From Candidatus Bipolaricaulota bacterium (lineage in GTDB: Bacteria; Bipolaricaulota; Bipolaricaulia; Bipolaricaulales; Bipolaricaulaceae): 64,000 nucleotides of DNA. How positions within the stretch are numbered: the first letter of the stretch is position 1; every line of letters starts with the position of its first letter. The stretch spans positions 62,001 through 126,000 of the forward strand of contig CALKES010000003.1 of the NCBI GenBank assembly GCA_938084715.1, written 5' to 3'. The translations under genes were made by a program, and so were the position numbers. A model generated the notes under the pieces. The model was given only the letters and a program-made list of their open reading frames with translations. It was not told the DNA's origin and ran no database searches. Of the stretch, positions 34,263 to 43,144 are shown in pieces.

Positions 34263-35006
34263 CTACCGGGCCCCGGGAGGGAAGCGGGCTTCGATCCGGA
34301 CCACGGACCCCTGGACCCGGGCTTCGACCTCGCTTTGGGGGAGCGAATCGCCCCCGAAGGCGAGGGGGAGGGAAACCCCCAGGCCCGCGAGCCAGGAGGC
34401 GGCCCGGGAGGCGGGGGTGGCCATCCCGAACTCGACCCCGTTCGCGGAGACGTTTCCCGTGACGACCCCCACCACCTGCCCGGCCCGGTCGACGAGGGGT
34501 GCCCCGCTGTAGCCCTTGGCGAACGGGTCGGCGGTGTAGAGGACGAGGTGGAGGGGGCCCGACCCGCCCAACCCCGCCACGGCCGTCCACCGGGCCACGG
34601 GGTGGGCCGTCCCGTGGGGGTGGCCCACCGCAACCACGGGATCTCCCACTCCCTCGAGTCTAGGAGCCCACGGGAGGGGTGAAAGGCCTGGGAGCCGTTC
34701 GACCGAGAGGAGGGCCAGGTCGTCGAGGAGGTTGGCCTCGACCACGGTCGCCCGGTAGGGGCGGCCGTCCCGGTAGACCGTGATCGAAACCGCCCCGTCC
34801 GCGACGTGGGCGGCGGTCAGGACGTAGCCTTCCCCCACGATGAACCCCGTTCCGGAGCCCGTCCCTTCCCGGGGGAGGAGGCCGGGGATGAGGAGGGCGA
34901 GGAGAGACCCCGCCACGAGGAGGACCAGGGCAGGGACCCATAGCCTCCGGGGCCGAGGGGCTTCGGGGATGGCCTCCTCGGGAAGGGGGAGCTCCTCTTC
35001 GGGCAC
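34263..35006 (-). CDS. membrane-anchored trypsin-like serine protease
   Basis: Protein of 247 residues: an acidic, Pro-rich cytoplasmic start (1-20), one membrane helix (about 22-43), then a compact S1-type protease domain outside the membrane. The triad is visible: His in VLTAAHVAD (near residue 67), Asp in LLDDLALLSV (near 94) and Ser in KGYSGAPLVD, where the usual GNSGGP is altered to GYSGAP. There is no PDZ domain, so this is not full DegP. It precedes no obvious substrate gene; upstream is the M20 hydrolase gene, 6 nt away. Confidence 0.8.
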   Translation of the reverse strand: MPEEELPLPEEAIPEAPRPRRLWVPALVLLVAGSLLALLIPGLLPREGTGSGTGFIVGEGYVLTAAHVADGAVSITVYRDGRPYRATVVEANLLDDLALLSVERLPGLSPLPWAPRLEGVGDPVVAVGHPHGTAHPVARWTAVAGLGGSGPLHLVLYTADPFAKGYSGAPLVDRAGQVVGVVTGNVSANGVEFGMATPASRAASWLAGLGVSLPLAFGGDSLPQSEVEARVQGSVVRIEARFPPGAR

Positions 35007-35012
35007 GGGGCC

Positions 35013-36164
35013 CTACCGGCGCCGGCGGCGAACCCGCCGCTCCGCGGGAGGGGCCGGCCGCTCCCCGGGGACGAGGACCGTGCGCAGGAGCTTTCGGTAC
35101 GCGGCGGCCGCCTTCTCGATGTCCGCGAGGAGGACGTTCTCGTCGGCCTGGTGGGCGAGGGTCTCGTCCCCGGGGCCGTAGCCCACGGTGGGGATCCCCC
35201 GCCGGGCGCAGGACTCCACCCCGTCGGTGGAGAACCGCCACACCCGCATCGGGGGCGCGCCCAGGGCCTCCCGGGCCCGGACAACCCAGGGGTGGTCCGG
35301 GTTCATCCACCACGCGGGGAAGAAGCACTCCGCCCCGAACTTTTCCCCCGTGTACGCCGTGAGCTCGACCCGCTCGATCCTCGCCTCGACCTCCAGGCTC
35401 TCGTAGGGGGCGAGGACCGACTCCGGGGTCTCGCCCCGGGAGATCCTCCGGTCGATGAGGACCCAGCACTCCTCGGGGACCACCGGCCCGCCGTCGGAGG
35501 TGCCGATCGCGACCGGGGTCGCCGTCTCCTCCCCCAGGAGGGGGTCCTCGGGGAGGAGGAGGTCGAACGTGAGGGGGAGGACCTCGACCATCTTGGCGAT
35601 CGCGTTCTCTCCGAGGTGGGGCATCGCGGCGTGGGCCGGCTTCCCCCGGGCGGTGAGCCGGACCACGGCCCGGCCCCGGTGGCCGATCCCCAACCGGAGG
35701 TCCGTGGGCTCCCCCAGGACCACGAGGTCGGGCTTGCCCACCTGGTCGAGGACCCGGGAGAGGACGGCCCCCTCCACGAGCTCCTCGTAGGGGACGTAGA
35801 CGAGGAAGAGGGTGCCCCGGATGTCCCGGGCGGAGACGGCCGCGGCGGCGACCTGGGCGGCGATCGCCCCCTTCATGTCGGCCGCCCCGCGGCCCCACAG
35901 CCGCCCCTCGGCGATCTCCCCGGTGTAGAGGCCCCGCGTCCAGGCGTCCTCGTCCCCCCCGGGGACCGTATCGAGGTGGCCCTCGATCATCACCGTGGGC
36001 CCGTCTCCCCGGGACACCTTGGCCACCACCGCCCCCAAGGGGCCCCGCTCCGCGTCGGCGAACGTTCCCAGGACCCGGAGGAGGTGGTCCGCCAGGTCCC
36101 CTTCCGCCCCCGAGGGGCTTGGAATCCGCACCAGTTCCTGTGCAAGACGGATCGGATCGGTCAT
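35013..36164 (-). CDS. M20 family metallohydrolase (ArgE/DapE/YgeY-like)
   Basis: Dinuclear zinc hydrolase of 383 residues. Metal ligand His and catalytic Asp are in EGHLDTVPGG, bridging Asp in WGRGAADMKG, the catalytic Glu region in YVPYEELVEG, a further Glu in LGEPTDL and the C-terminal His in AHQADENV. The insertion between two halves is the dimerisation domain. Order and wording fit the ArgE/DapE/YgeY group, but no arginine or lysine pathway gene lies nearby, so the substrate is open. A basic tail (RRVRRRRR) ends the protein. ATG 36164 overlaps the GTPase stop by 4 nt. Confidence 0.85.
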   Translation of the reverse strand: MTDPIRLAQELVRIPSPSGAEGDLADHLLRVLGTFADAERGPLGAVVAKVSRGDGPTVMIEGHLDTVPGGDEDAWTRGLYTGEIAEGRLWGRGAADMKGAIAAQVAAAAVSARDIRGTLFLVYVPYEELVEGAVLSRVLDQVGKPDLVVLGEPTDLRLGIGHRGRAVVRLTARGKPAHAAMPHLGENAIAKMVEVLPLTFDLLLPEDPLLGEETATPVAIGTSDGGPVVPEECWVLIDRRISRGETPESVLAPYESLEVEARIERVELTAYTGEKFGAECFFPAWWMNPDHPWVVRAREALGAPPMRVWRFSTDGVESCARRGIPTVGYGPGDETLAHQADENVLLADIEKAAAAYRKLLRTVLVPGERPAPPAERRVRRRRR

Positions 36165-37147
36165 GAGAGGTGGATCTCCACGATGTCCTTGTCCTGGACC
36201 ACGTGGTCCAGGGGGGCGTGTTGGCCGTCGAACCGGCCCGAGCCCCATAGCCGCACGTACCGGAGGCGGCTCACGAAGTCCTTGTGAATCTGCTCCACCA
36301 CGTTGAGCACGGTCGCTCCTTCCCGAATCGTGTAGGGTTGCGAGAGGTCGGGGGGGTGGCCCGGCTTTTTCGTGTACACCCGCACCACCCCCGACCCCCG
36401 GAAGATGAGCTTCTTCACCTCGTCCAGCCCCTCGCCCGTGGCCGCGGACGCGGCCGCCGCGGGGAACTTCCCTTCGGCCCAGGCCCGGAACGCCCCGACC
36501 CGCTCCCGGCCGAGGTCGGCCTTGAGCCCGAGGGCCACGGTCCGCTTCTCCATCGTCCGCCAGTCGAGCTGGCGGCTCGGGCCCCCGGTGAGGAGGGTGT
36601 GGTGCTCGGCAAGGAGCCGGATCACCTCCTCGACCTCCTCCCTCCACCCCTCGCTCTCGAGGTTCGCGCACAGGGCCACGGTGTCGGCCAGGCGGACCAG
36701 GCCATACACCCACCCCTCGGTGTAGTCCCGGGCAACCGGGGGGAGGTCCACGAGCTGAATCTGGACGTCCTCGTACGTCATCATCCCCGGGAGGGGCCGG
36801 AGGGTGGTGAAGGGGTAGGGGGCGATCTCCGGGGTGGCCCGGGTGAGGGCGGCGAGGAGGGACGACTTCCCGGCGTTCGGGGGGCCGACGAGGGTCACCT
36901 GGGCCGCCCCCTCCCGGGGGACGTGGTAGACGGCCCCGCCCCCTTTCCCCGAGCGCCGCTGCTGCTCGGCCTTCTCTTTGAGCTTGGCGATCCTCCGCTT
37001 GATGTCCGCCTGGAGCTTCTCCGTCCCCTTGTGCTTGGGGATCGTGGCCAGCATCTCCTGGAGGGCGTCCAGGCGCTCCTCGTCCGTCTTGGCCCGGTTG
37101 AAGCGGTCCCGGGCGGCGAGGAAGGCGGGCGTCAAGTTGGCCGGCAT
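36161..37147 (-). CDS. Obg/DRG-like GTPase with C-terminal TGS domain
   Basis: Protein of 328 residues. An N-terminal basic helical region (1-70, rich in Lys, Glu and Arg) precedes the G domain: G1 GPPNAGKSS (88-96), the DRG-type switch APYPFTTLRPLPGMM, and a G3 that reads DLPP (134-137) instead of DxxG. G4 is LKAD instead of NKxD, so nucleotide specificity may be relaxed. Residues about 250-328 are a TGS domain (QPYTIREGATVLNVVEQIHKD). This matches DRG-type translation-associated GTPases common in archaea and some deep bacteria. ATG 37147 has TACAAT 8 nt upstream and no ribosome-binding site. It is divergent from mutS2. Confidence 0.85.
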   Translation of the reverse strand: MPANLTPAFLAARDRFNRAKTDEERLDALQEMLATIPKHKGTEKLQADIKRRIAKLKEKAEQQRRSGKGGGAVYHVPREGAAQVTLVGPPNAGKSSLLAALTRATPEIAPYPFTTLRPLPGMMTYEDVQIQLVDLPPVARDYTEGWVYGLVRLADTVALCANLESEGWREEVEEVIRLLAEHHTLLTGGPSRQLDWRTMEKRTVALGLKADLGRERVGAFRAWAEGKFPAAAASAATGEGLDEVKKLIFRGSGVVRVYTKKPGHPPDLSQPYTIREGATVLNVVEQIHKDFVSRLRYVRLWGSGRFDGQHAPLDHVVQDKDIVEIHLS

Positions 37148-37155
37148 CTCGTCCG

Positions 37156-37161
37156 ATTGTA
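37156..37161 (-). promoter_or_regulatory. -10 element TACAAT of the TGS GTPase gene
   Basis: The minus-strand hexamer lies 8 nt before ATG 37147 with gap CGGACGAG and no Shine-Dalgarno. It faces away from the mutS2 promoter 45 bp off. Confidence 0.55.
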
Positions 37162-37206
37162 GTGACGCCGCGATGGGCGTTCACACCGCGGCCCAAAGGG
37201 ACGGGA

Positions 37207-37212
37207 TATAGT
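37207..37212 (+). promoter_or_regulatory. -10 element TATAGT of mutS2
   Basis: The hexamer ends 10 nt before ATG 37223; the gap ACCCGACGGG has no Shine-Dalgarno, so transcription would start about 3-4 nt before the start codon. Confidence 0.6.
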
Positions 37213-37222
37213 ACCCGACGGG

Positions 37223-39535
37223 ATGAACGCCAAAGACGATGCCCCCGAGGTGGCCACCCCCCGCACCCGGCGGGACCTCGAGCTCGACAAGGTCCTCGCC
37301 GCGGTGGCGGGCTTCGCTGCCTCGACCCTCGGGTCGGAGGCGGTCCGGTCCCTCGCTCCCCGGGCCGACCGGGAGGCCGTCGAGCGGGAGTTCGACCTCG
37401 TCCGGGAGATGGGGGAGGCGGTGGGGGAGGGGTTCACCTTGGGGGGGATCCACGACCTCTCCCCACTTCTTGCGGCGGCCCGGGAGCACGGGGTCCTCGC
37501 CCCCGGGGACTTCCTCACCGTGGGGGAGACCCTCGCCGCGGCGGCCGAGGTGCGCCAGGCCCTTTCCGACTCCCGCCTCCCCGGCCTCAGGGCCCTGGGC
37601 GAGAGGCTCTCCGACCAAGGCGACCTTCTCCGGGCGATCTGGCGGGCGTTGGACGAGCGGGGGGAGGTCCGGCCCGACGCGAGCCCCCGCCTCTCCGCCC
37701 TGGGCCGGGAGAAGCGGGAGCTCACGGAGCGGATCCAAGACCTCCTCCGCCGGTACCTCGAACAGCACCGAGACCTCGTCCAGGACCCCGTGATCACCCA
37801 GCGGGGGGGCCGGTACGTGGTCCCCCTCAAGGCCGGGGCCCGGGGGCCGTCGATCGTGGTCCACGAGACCTCGGGGAGCGGCCAGACCCTGTTCGCCGAG
37901 CCCGCCTCCGCCGTCGAGCTCAACAACCGGCTCCGGGAGTGCGAAGAGGAGATTCGGCGGGAGGTTCACCGGATCCTCGTCGAGCTCACGGGGAAGCTCC
38001 TCGGGGCGGAGAGGGACCTCCGGCGGGACCTCTCGGTCCTCGCCCGCCTGGACTCCCTCTACGCCCGGGCCCGGTGGGCCCGCGCCGTGGGGGGGGTGAT
38101 CCCCGGGCTTTCCGACGACGGGCGGATCGAGCTCCTCGAGGCCCGCCACCCCCTCCTCGGGGACCGGGCCGTCCCCGTCTCGATCCACCTTGGGGGTCGG
38201 ACGCGGGTCGCCGTGGTCACCGGCCCCAACACGGGCGGCAAGACCGTCCTCCTCAAGACGATCGGCCTCCTCACCCTCCTTGCCCAGTGCGGGATCCCCG
38301 TCCCCGCCTCGTCGCGGACGGTCCTGTCCGTCTTCCCCAAGGTCCGCTCGGACATCGGGGAGGAACAGTCGATCGAGCAGAACCTATCCACGTTCTCCTC
38401 CCACATGACGAACATCGTCGCGATCCTCCGGGAGGCCGACGAGCGGACGCTGGTGCTCCTCGATGAGCTCGGGGCGGGGACGGACCCTCAAGAAGGGGCG
38501 GCCCTGGGGCTCGCGATCCTCGAGCGGATCCTGGAGCTGGGGTGCACCGCGGCGGTGGCGACCCACCTCACCCCCCTCAAGCACTTCTCCGTCTCCCACC
38601 CCGGGGTCCTCTCCTGCTCGATGGAGTTCGACCCCGAGACCCTGTCCCCCACGTACCGGGTTCTGGAGGGGGTCCCGGGGCGGTCCTGCGCCCTGGAGAT
38701 CGCCGAGCGCCTGGGGCTTCCGGAGGAGATCCTCGCCCGGGCCCGGGGGTCCCTCTCCTCGGGGGAGATCCGGGCCGAGGAGGTGATCGCGGAGCTCGAG
38801 CGGGAGCGGGGGGCGGCGCGGAGGCTGCGGGCGAACCTAGAGCTCGAGCGGGAGACCGTGGCCCGGCTCCGGGCGGAGTACGAGAAGCGCCTTTCCGCCC
38901 TCAAGGAGAAGAAGGCCGAGGCGTTGGGGAGGGAGCTATCCCGCCTCGAGGAGGAGATCCGGGCGGCGCGGAAGGAGCTCTCGGCCCTCATCTCCCAGGC
39001 CCGGGAGGCGGAGGGGGCTCAGGCCCGGCGGGAGGTCCTGCGGAGGGTCGAGGAGATCGCGACGTCCCTTCCCGCCCCGCCTGAACCCCCTCGGCGGCCG
39101 GCCAAGATCGAGGCGGGGATGCCCGTCCGGGTCCGGTCCTCGGGGACCCCCGGTCGGGTCCTGGAGATCGAGGGCGAGAGGGTCCTCGTCGAGGTCCGGG
39201 GAAGGAGGGTCGAGCTCTCCCCGGAGGAGCTCGAGCCGGCGGAGGAGCTCCCCCCGCCCCGGGCCCCCCTCCTCCCAATGGGCGCGGTGGGCCAGGTGAG
39301 CCTGGAGATCTCCGTCCGGGGGATGACCGCCGCCGAGGCGGAGCGGGAGGTGGCCTCCTGGCTCGACCGCCTCCTCCGGGCCGGGATCTCCACGGGGCGG
39401 ATCGTCCACGGCAAGGGGACCGGGGCCCTCCGGGAGGCCCTCCACGCCTACCTCCGCCGGGCCCCGTACGTCAAGGGGTTCCACCTCGCCCCGCCCTCGG
39501 AGGGGGGGGACGGGGTCACGATCGTCGAGCTCTAG
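37223..39535 (+). CDS. mutS2: MutS2 endonuclease/ATPase
   Basis: MutS2 of 770 residues, full length. It acts on recombination intermediates and, in some bacteria, on collided ribosomes. Core clamp and lever regions precede the ATPase: Walker A TGPNTGGKTVLLKT (about 333-346), Walker B LVLLDELGAGTDP and the following signature EGAALGLAILE. A long coiled coil (about 510-615) leads to a KOW-like segment (MPVRVRSSGTPGRVLEI) and the C-terminal Smr nuclease domain (VRGMTAAEAEREV and HGKGTGALREAL). There is no MutS1-type mismatch-recognition N-terminus. No mutL is present. Confidence 0.95.
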   Translation: MNAKDDAPEVATPRTRRDLELDKVLAAVAGFAASTLGSEAVRSLAPRADREAVEREFDLVREMGEAVGEGFTLGGIHDLSPLLAAAREHGVLAPGDFLTVGETLAAAAEVRQALSDSRLPGLRALGERLSDQGDLLRAIWRALDERGEVRPDASPRLSALGREKRELTERIQDLLRRYLEQHRDLVQDPVITQRGGRYVVPLKAGARGPSIVVHETSGSGQTLFAEPASAVELNNRLRECEEEIRREVHRILVELTGKLLGAERDLRRDLSVLARLDSLYARARWARAVGGVIPGLSDDGRIELLEARHPLLGDRAVPVSIHLGGRTRVAVVTGPNTGGKTVLLKTIGLLTLLAQCGIPVPASSRTVLSVFPKVRSDIGEEQSIEQNLSTFSSHMTNIVAILREADERTLVLLDELGAGTDPQEGAALGLAILERILELGCTAAVATHLTPLKHFSVSHPGVLSCSMEFDPETLSPTYRVLEGVPGRSCALEIAERLGLPEEILARARGSLSSGEIRAEEVIAELERERGAARRLRANLELERETVARLRAEYEKRLSALKEKKAEALGRELSRLEEEIRAARKELSALISQAREAEGAQARREVLRRVEEIATSLPAPPEPPRRPAKIEAGMPVRVRSSGTPGRVLEIEGERVLVEVRGRRVELSPEELEPAEELPPPRAPLLPMGAVGQVSLEISVRGMTAAEAEREVASWLDRLLRAGISTGRIVHGKGTGALREALHAYLRRAPYVKGFHLAPPSEGGDGVTIVEL

Positions 39536-39561
39536 GCTTCCCTTCCCCGGGGGCCCTGGGG

Positions 39562-39567
39562 TATCAT
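39562..39567 (+). promoter_or_regulatory. -10 element TATCAT of xpt-guaA
   Basis: The hexamer ends only 5 nt before ATG 39573. A transcript from it would begin at or next to the start codon. Confidence 0.5.
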
Positions 39568-39572
39568 CCCCT

Positions 39573-40172
39573 ATGGCGACAGGCCTGACCGAGACGGCGC
39601 AAATTCGGGACTGGATCCTCCGGGAAGCGGCGGTTCTCCCGGGGGACTTCCTTCGGGTGGACGGGTTCCTCAACCACCGGGTGGACCCCGCGTTTGTGGC
39701 CCTGGCTGGGGCGGCCTTGGCCCGGGCGTTCCGGGGGTCGGAGGTGACGTGCGTGTTCACCGCCGAGGCCGCCGGCAACGTGATCGCCTACGAGACGGCC
39801 CGCCAGCTGGGGGCCGCTGCCCTGTACGCGAAGAAGGGGGCGGCCCGGACGATGGCCCGCGCCCTCACCTGCCGCATCCGCTCCCCCACCAAAGGCGTTG
39901 AACAGGACCTCTGCGCGAGCGCCGACTACCTCCGCCCCGGGGAGCGGGTCCTCGTGGTGGACGACTTCCTCCACCAGGGGACGACGAGCGCGGCCCTCGG
40001 GGCGATGGTGGGGGAGGCCGGGGCAAGGCTCGTGGGGTTTGGGTTCGTGATCGAGAAGCGCCCGAGCGGGGGCCGGAAGGCCCTCGAGCCCTTCGGCGTC
40101 CCCATCGTGTCCCTGGCGGTGGTCGACCGGATGGACCCCGCCACCGGGGAGATCGTCTTTGCCCCCGGATGA
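39573..40172 (+). CDS. xpt: xanthine phosphoribosyltransferase
   Basis: Type I phosphoribosyltransferase of 199 residues converting xanthine and PRPP to XMP. The PRPP-binding motif is VLVVDDFLHQGTTS (about 126-139), and the N-terminal segment VDGFLNHRVDP matches Xpt rather than PurR or adenine transferases. ATYP-type base-binding wording is replaced by VFTAEAAGN. The stop overlaps guaA (ATGA), so salvaged XMP can pass directly to GMP synthesis; this operon logic supports the name. Confidence 0.9.
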   Translation: MATGLTETAQIRDWILREAAVLPGDFLRVDGFLNHRVDPAFVALAGAALARAFRGSEVTCVFTAEAAGNVIAYETARQLGAAALYAKKGAARTMARALTCRIRSPTKGVEQDLCASADYLRPGERVLVVDDFLHQGTTSAALGAMVGEAGARLVGFGFVIEKRPSGGRKALEPFGVPIVSLAVVDRMDPATGEIVFAPG

Positions 40173-41683
40173 GCGTCGTCGTCCTCGACTTCGGCTCCCA
40201 GTACACCCAGCTCATTGCCCGGCGGCTCCGGGAGCTCCGGGCGTTCTCCCTCCTCCTCCCCGGGACGGCCCCCTGGGAGGAGATTGCGGCCCACCGGCCC
40301 CAGGCGATCGTCCTCTCAGGGTCCCCCTTCTCGGCGACCTCCCCTGACGCCCCCCGCCCGGACCCCCGGGTCCTTACAAGCGGCCTCCCCCTCCTCGGGA
40401 TCTGCTACGGAATGCACGTTTTGGCCTTGGCCCACGGGGGGGAGGTGGTTCCTGGGCGGTCCCACGAGTACGGCCGTGCGTTCCTGAGCCACCGGGGGGA
40501 CGGGGTGTTGGCGGGCCTCCCGCAACCCCTCGAGGTGTGGATGAGCCACGGGGACGCGGTGGCGGACGCCCCGCCGGGGTGGGAGGTCCTCGGCTCGACC
40601 CCGGAGTGCCCGATCGCGGCCCTGGCCTCCCCCGATGGGCGGACGGTGGGCCTCCAGTTCCACCCCGAGGTGACCCACACCCCCCGGGGGAGCGAGGTCC
40701 TGGCCGCGTTCCTCGATCGGGCCGGGGTGAGCCGGACCTGGACCCCGGAGAACGTCGCAGAGGGGCTCGTGGACGAGGTCCGGAGCCGGGCGTTGGGGAG
40801 CCGGGTGCTTCTTGCCGCGTCGGGGGGCGTGGACTCCTCGGTCCTCGCCCTCCTCCTCGTCCGGGCCGGGGTGGACCACGCCGCCCTGTTCGTGGATAGC
40901 GGCCTCCTCCGGGAGGGGGAGCGGGAGGAGGTGGAGGGGGCGCTCCGGGCCCTGGGGGTCTCCCTCCACGTGGTCGAGGCCGCGGACCGGTTCCTCCGGG
41001 CCCTCCGGGGGATCCGGGACCCCGAGGAGAAGCGGCGGGCGATCGGGGCCACGTTCATCGAGGTGTTCCGGGAAAGGGCGGTCGCCCTTGGCCCGTTCCG
41101 GTTCCTCGCCCAGGGGACCCTGTACCCCGACGTGATCGAGTCTGGGGGGGTGGCCGGGTCCGCGACGATCAAGAGCCACCACAACGTGGGCGGGCTTCCC
41201 GCGGACCTGGGGTTCGAGCTCCTGGAGCCGCTCCGGCTCCTGTTCAAGGACGAGGTCCGGGAGGTGGGGCGGGTGCTCGGGCTCCCCGAGGGGATCCGGC
41301 TCCGGCACCCGTTCCCCGGCCCGGGGCTCGCCGTCCGAGTCCTGGGGGAGGTGACCCCGGAGGCCCTGGCCCTCCTCCGGAGGGTCGACCGTGAGTTCGT
41401 CTCCGCCCTCCGGGAGGAAGGGCTGTACGGGAAGGTGTGGCAGGCCCTGGCCGTCCTCCTCCCCGTCCGGACGGTGGGGGTGACGGGTGACGGCCGGCGC
41501 TACGGCCACGTCGTCGCCCTCCGGGCGGTGACAAGCCTCGACGGGATGACCGCCGACTGGGCCCGCCTGCCCCCCGAGTTCCTCGACCGGGTGGCCTCCC
41601 GGATCACCCGCCGCGTCCCTGAGGTGACCCGGGTCGTCTACGACATCACCGGGAAACCCCCAGCCACGATCGAGTGGGAGTGA
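40169..41683 (+). CDS. guaA: GMP synthase (glutamine-hydrolysing)
   Basis: Amidates XMP to GMP. The 504-residue protein has both domains: class I glutamine amidotransferase (1-190) with Cys in GICYGM, and His and Glu in QFHPEVTH; then the ATP pyrophosphatase domain with PP-loop ASGGVDSS (near 213-220) and the dimerisation domain ending DITGKPPATIEWE. The first residues VVVLDFGSQYTQLIARRLRE are canonical. Translationally coupled to xpt. Its stop is separated by 1 nt from the end of convergent pyrE; no hairpin lies between, so mRNA 3' ends must overlap. Confidence 0.96.
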   Translation: MSVVVLDFGSQYTQLIARRLRELRAFSLLLPGTAPWEEIAAHRPQAIVLSGSPFSATSPDAPRPDPRVLTSGLPLLGICYGMHVLALAHGGEVVPGRSHEYGRAFLSHRGDGVLAGLPQPLEVWMSHGDAVADAPPGWEVLGSTPECPIAALASPDGRTVGLQFHPEVTHTPRGSEVLAAFLDRAGVSRTWTPENVAEGLVDEVRSRALGSRVLLAASGGVDSSVLALLLVRAGVDHAALFVDSGLLREGEREEVEGALRALGVSLHVVEAADRFLRALRGIRDPEEKRRAIGATFIEVFRERAVALGPFRFLAQGTLYPDVIESGGVAGSATIKSHHNVGGLPADLGFELLEPLRLLFKDEVREVGRVLGLPEGIRLRHPFPGPGLAVRVLGEVTPEALALLRRVDREFVSALREEGLYGKVWQALAVLLPVRTVGVTGDGRRYGHVVALRAVTSLDGMTADWARLPPEFLDRVASRITRRVPEVTRVVYDITGKPPATIEWE

Positions 41684-41684
41684 G

Positions 41685-42263
41685 CTAGACCCGGGGCCGG
41701 CTCCCGGGCTTCGTGAGGGGGATCCCGTCCCGGCACCAGGGGCAGGCCTCGGGAGGGTACGTGGGGACCTCCAGGCGCAGGAGGGGGAAGAGGGGGAACG
41801 GGAGATCCTTTGCTTGAGGGCCGCGGCGGTCCACGATGGAGGCACCCGCCACAACTACGCCTCCCTGCGCCGTCACCACCTCCGCCGTCTCCAGGGTCGA
41901 GCCGCCCGTGGTCACCACGTCCTCGGCGATCACGACCCGCTCCCCGGGGGTGAGGGAGAACCCCCGGCGGAGGGCGAGCTTCTCTCCCTCCCGCTCGGCG
42001 AAGAGAGCCCGCACCCCCAGGGCCCGCGCGAGCTCGTGGGCCACGAGGATCCCCCCTAGGGCTGGGCCCACCACGGCCGCCGGCTGGAGGTCACGCACGC
42101 GCTCGGCGAGGGCCCGGCCCACGGCCTCGGCATGCTCGGGGTACTGGAGAAGCCGGGCACATTGGATGTACCTCCCCGAGTGGAGCCCGGAGGTGAGGAC
42201 GAAGTGCCCATCCAGGAGCGCCTCCGTGGCCCACAACCGCTCCATCACCTCTTCCGCACGCAT
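41685..42263 (-). CDS. pyrE: orotate phosphoribosyltransferase
   Basis: Converts orotate and PRPP to OMP. The 192-residue protein has the PRPP motif VVIAEDVVTTGGSTLE, the flexible-loop Lys in EREGEKLALRRGF, and TSGLHSGRYIQC at the start. Two Cys close the C-terminal tail (ACPWC). ATG 42263 is preferred to ATG 42245 because GGAGGTG precedes it and the first residues align with the family. It overlaps pyrD by 19 nt and is the last gene of the pyr operon. Confidence 0.93.
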   Translation of the reverse strand: MRAEEVMERLWATEALLDGHFVLTSGLHSGRYIQCARLLQYPEHAEAVGRALAERVRDLQPAAVVGPALGGILVAHELARALGVRALFAEREGEKLALRRGFSLTPGERVVIAEDVVTTGGSTLETAEVVTAQGGVVVAGASIVDRRGPQAKDLPFPLFPLLRLEVPTYPPEACPWCRDGIPLTKPGSRPRV

Positions 42264-43144
42264 CCCCGCACCTCCTCGAGAACCTCCACCCCTTGGCTCG
42301 AAAGAACTTCGCCTATCTCCCGGAGAACCCGGGGAACGGCCAAGGGGTCGAAGAAGTTGGCCGTGCCCACCTGGACGGCGTGGGCCCCGGCGAGGATGAA
42401 CTCCAGGGCGTCGCGGCCGCTCGCGATCCCCCCGCAGGCGATCACGGGGATCGCGAGGGCCCCGCACAGCTCGTAGACGATCCGCAGGACGAGGGGCTTG
42501 ATTGCCGGCCCGGACAGGCCGGCCGCGACGTTGGCGAAAACGGGCCGGCGCCCTTCCACGTCGATCGCCATCCCCCGGAACGTGTTCGCGGCCACCACGG
42601 CGTCCGCGCCAGCCGCTTGGGCCGCGAGGCCGGAGGCGAGGAAATCGCCCTCCGGGGCGATCTTGGCCCACATCTCGCCGGGAAAGGCCTCCCGGGCCGC
42701 CCCCACCCGGGCCGCGACCTCCGCAGGGGATAGGACGGAGAGCTTTCCCGGCACGTTTGGGCAGGAGAGGTTGACCTCCAAGGCGGCGACCCCGGGCGGG
42801 AGCCGCCGGGCTATGGTCCCGACCTCGTCCGGCGTCTCCCCGTACAGGCTCACCACCACCGGCACCCCTGAGGCGAGGAGCCCGGGAAGGATCTCCGCAA
42901 CGAACGCCTCCAGCCCCGGGTTCTCGAGCCCGATGGAGTTGAGGAGGCCGCAGGGGGTCTCCCAGAGGCGGGGCTGGGGGTTGCCGGGGCGGGGCCGGAG
43001 GGTGAGGGTCTTCGTGACCAGGGCCCCGAGGAGCGAAAGATCGAAAAGCTCGCCGTACTCCGCGCCGAACCCAAACGTCCCGGCCGCGGGCATGACGGGA
43101 TTCGCAAGCCGCAGCTTGCGAAAGGCGACGGAGAGGTCAGCCAT
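42245..43144 (-). CDS. pyrD: dihydroorotate dehydrogenase, class 1B catalytic subunit
   Basis: FMN subunit of the NAD-linked dihydroorotate dehydrogenase, 299 residues. The class 1 base Cys is in EVNLSCPNV; FMN contacts include PAAGTFGFG, TLTLRPRPGNPQPR and the C-terminal VQVGTANFF. The partner PyrK lies directly upstream with an 8-nt overlap, as required for the 1B heterotetramer. The 3' end overlaps pyrE. Confidence 0.94.
   Translation of the reverse strand: MADLSVAFRKLRLANPVMPAAGTFGFGAEYGELFDLSLLGALVTKTLTLRPRPGNPQPRLWETPCGLLNSIGLENPGLEAFVAEILPGLLASGVPVVVSLYGETPDEVGTIARRLPPGVAALEVNLSCPNVPGKLSVLSPAEVAARVGAAREAFPGEMWAKIAPEGDFLASGLAAQAAGADAVVAANTFRGMAIDVEGRRPVFANVAAGLSGPAIKPLVLRIVYELCGALAIPVIACGGIASGRDALEFILAGAHAVQVGTANFFDPLAVPRVLREIGEVLSSQGVEVLEEVRGCVRKR

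Noticed and set aside
34251-34263. Short hairpin GGCCC-TTT-GGGCC between the PfpI-like and serine protease genes
   Set aside because: Only 5 bp long and common by chance at this GC content; position is suitable, but it is too weak to call a terminator.
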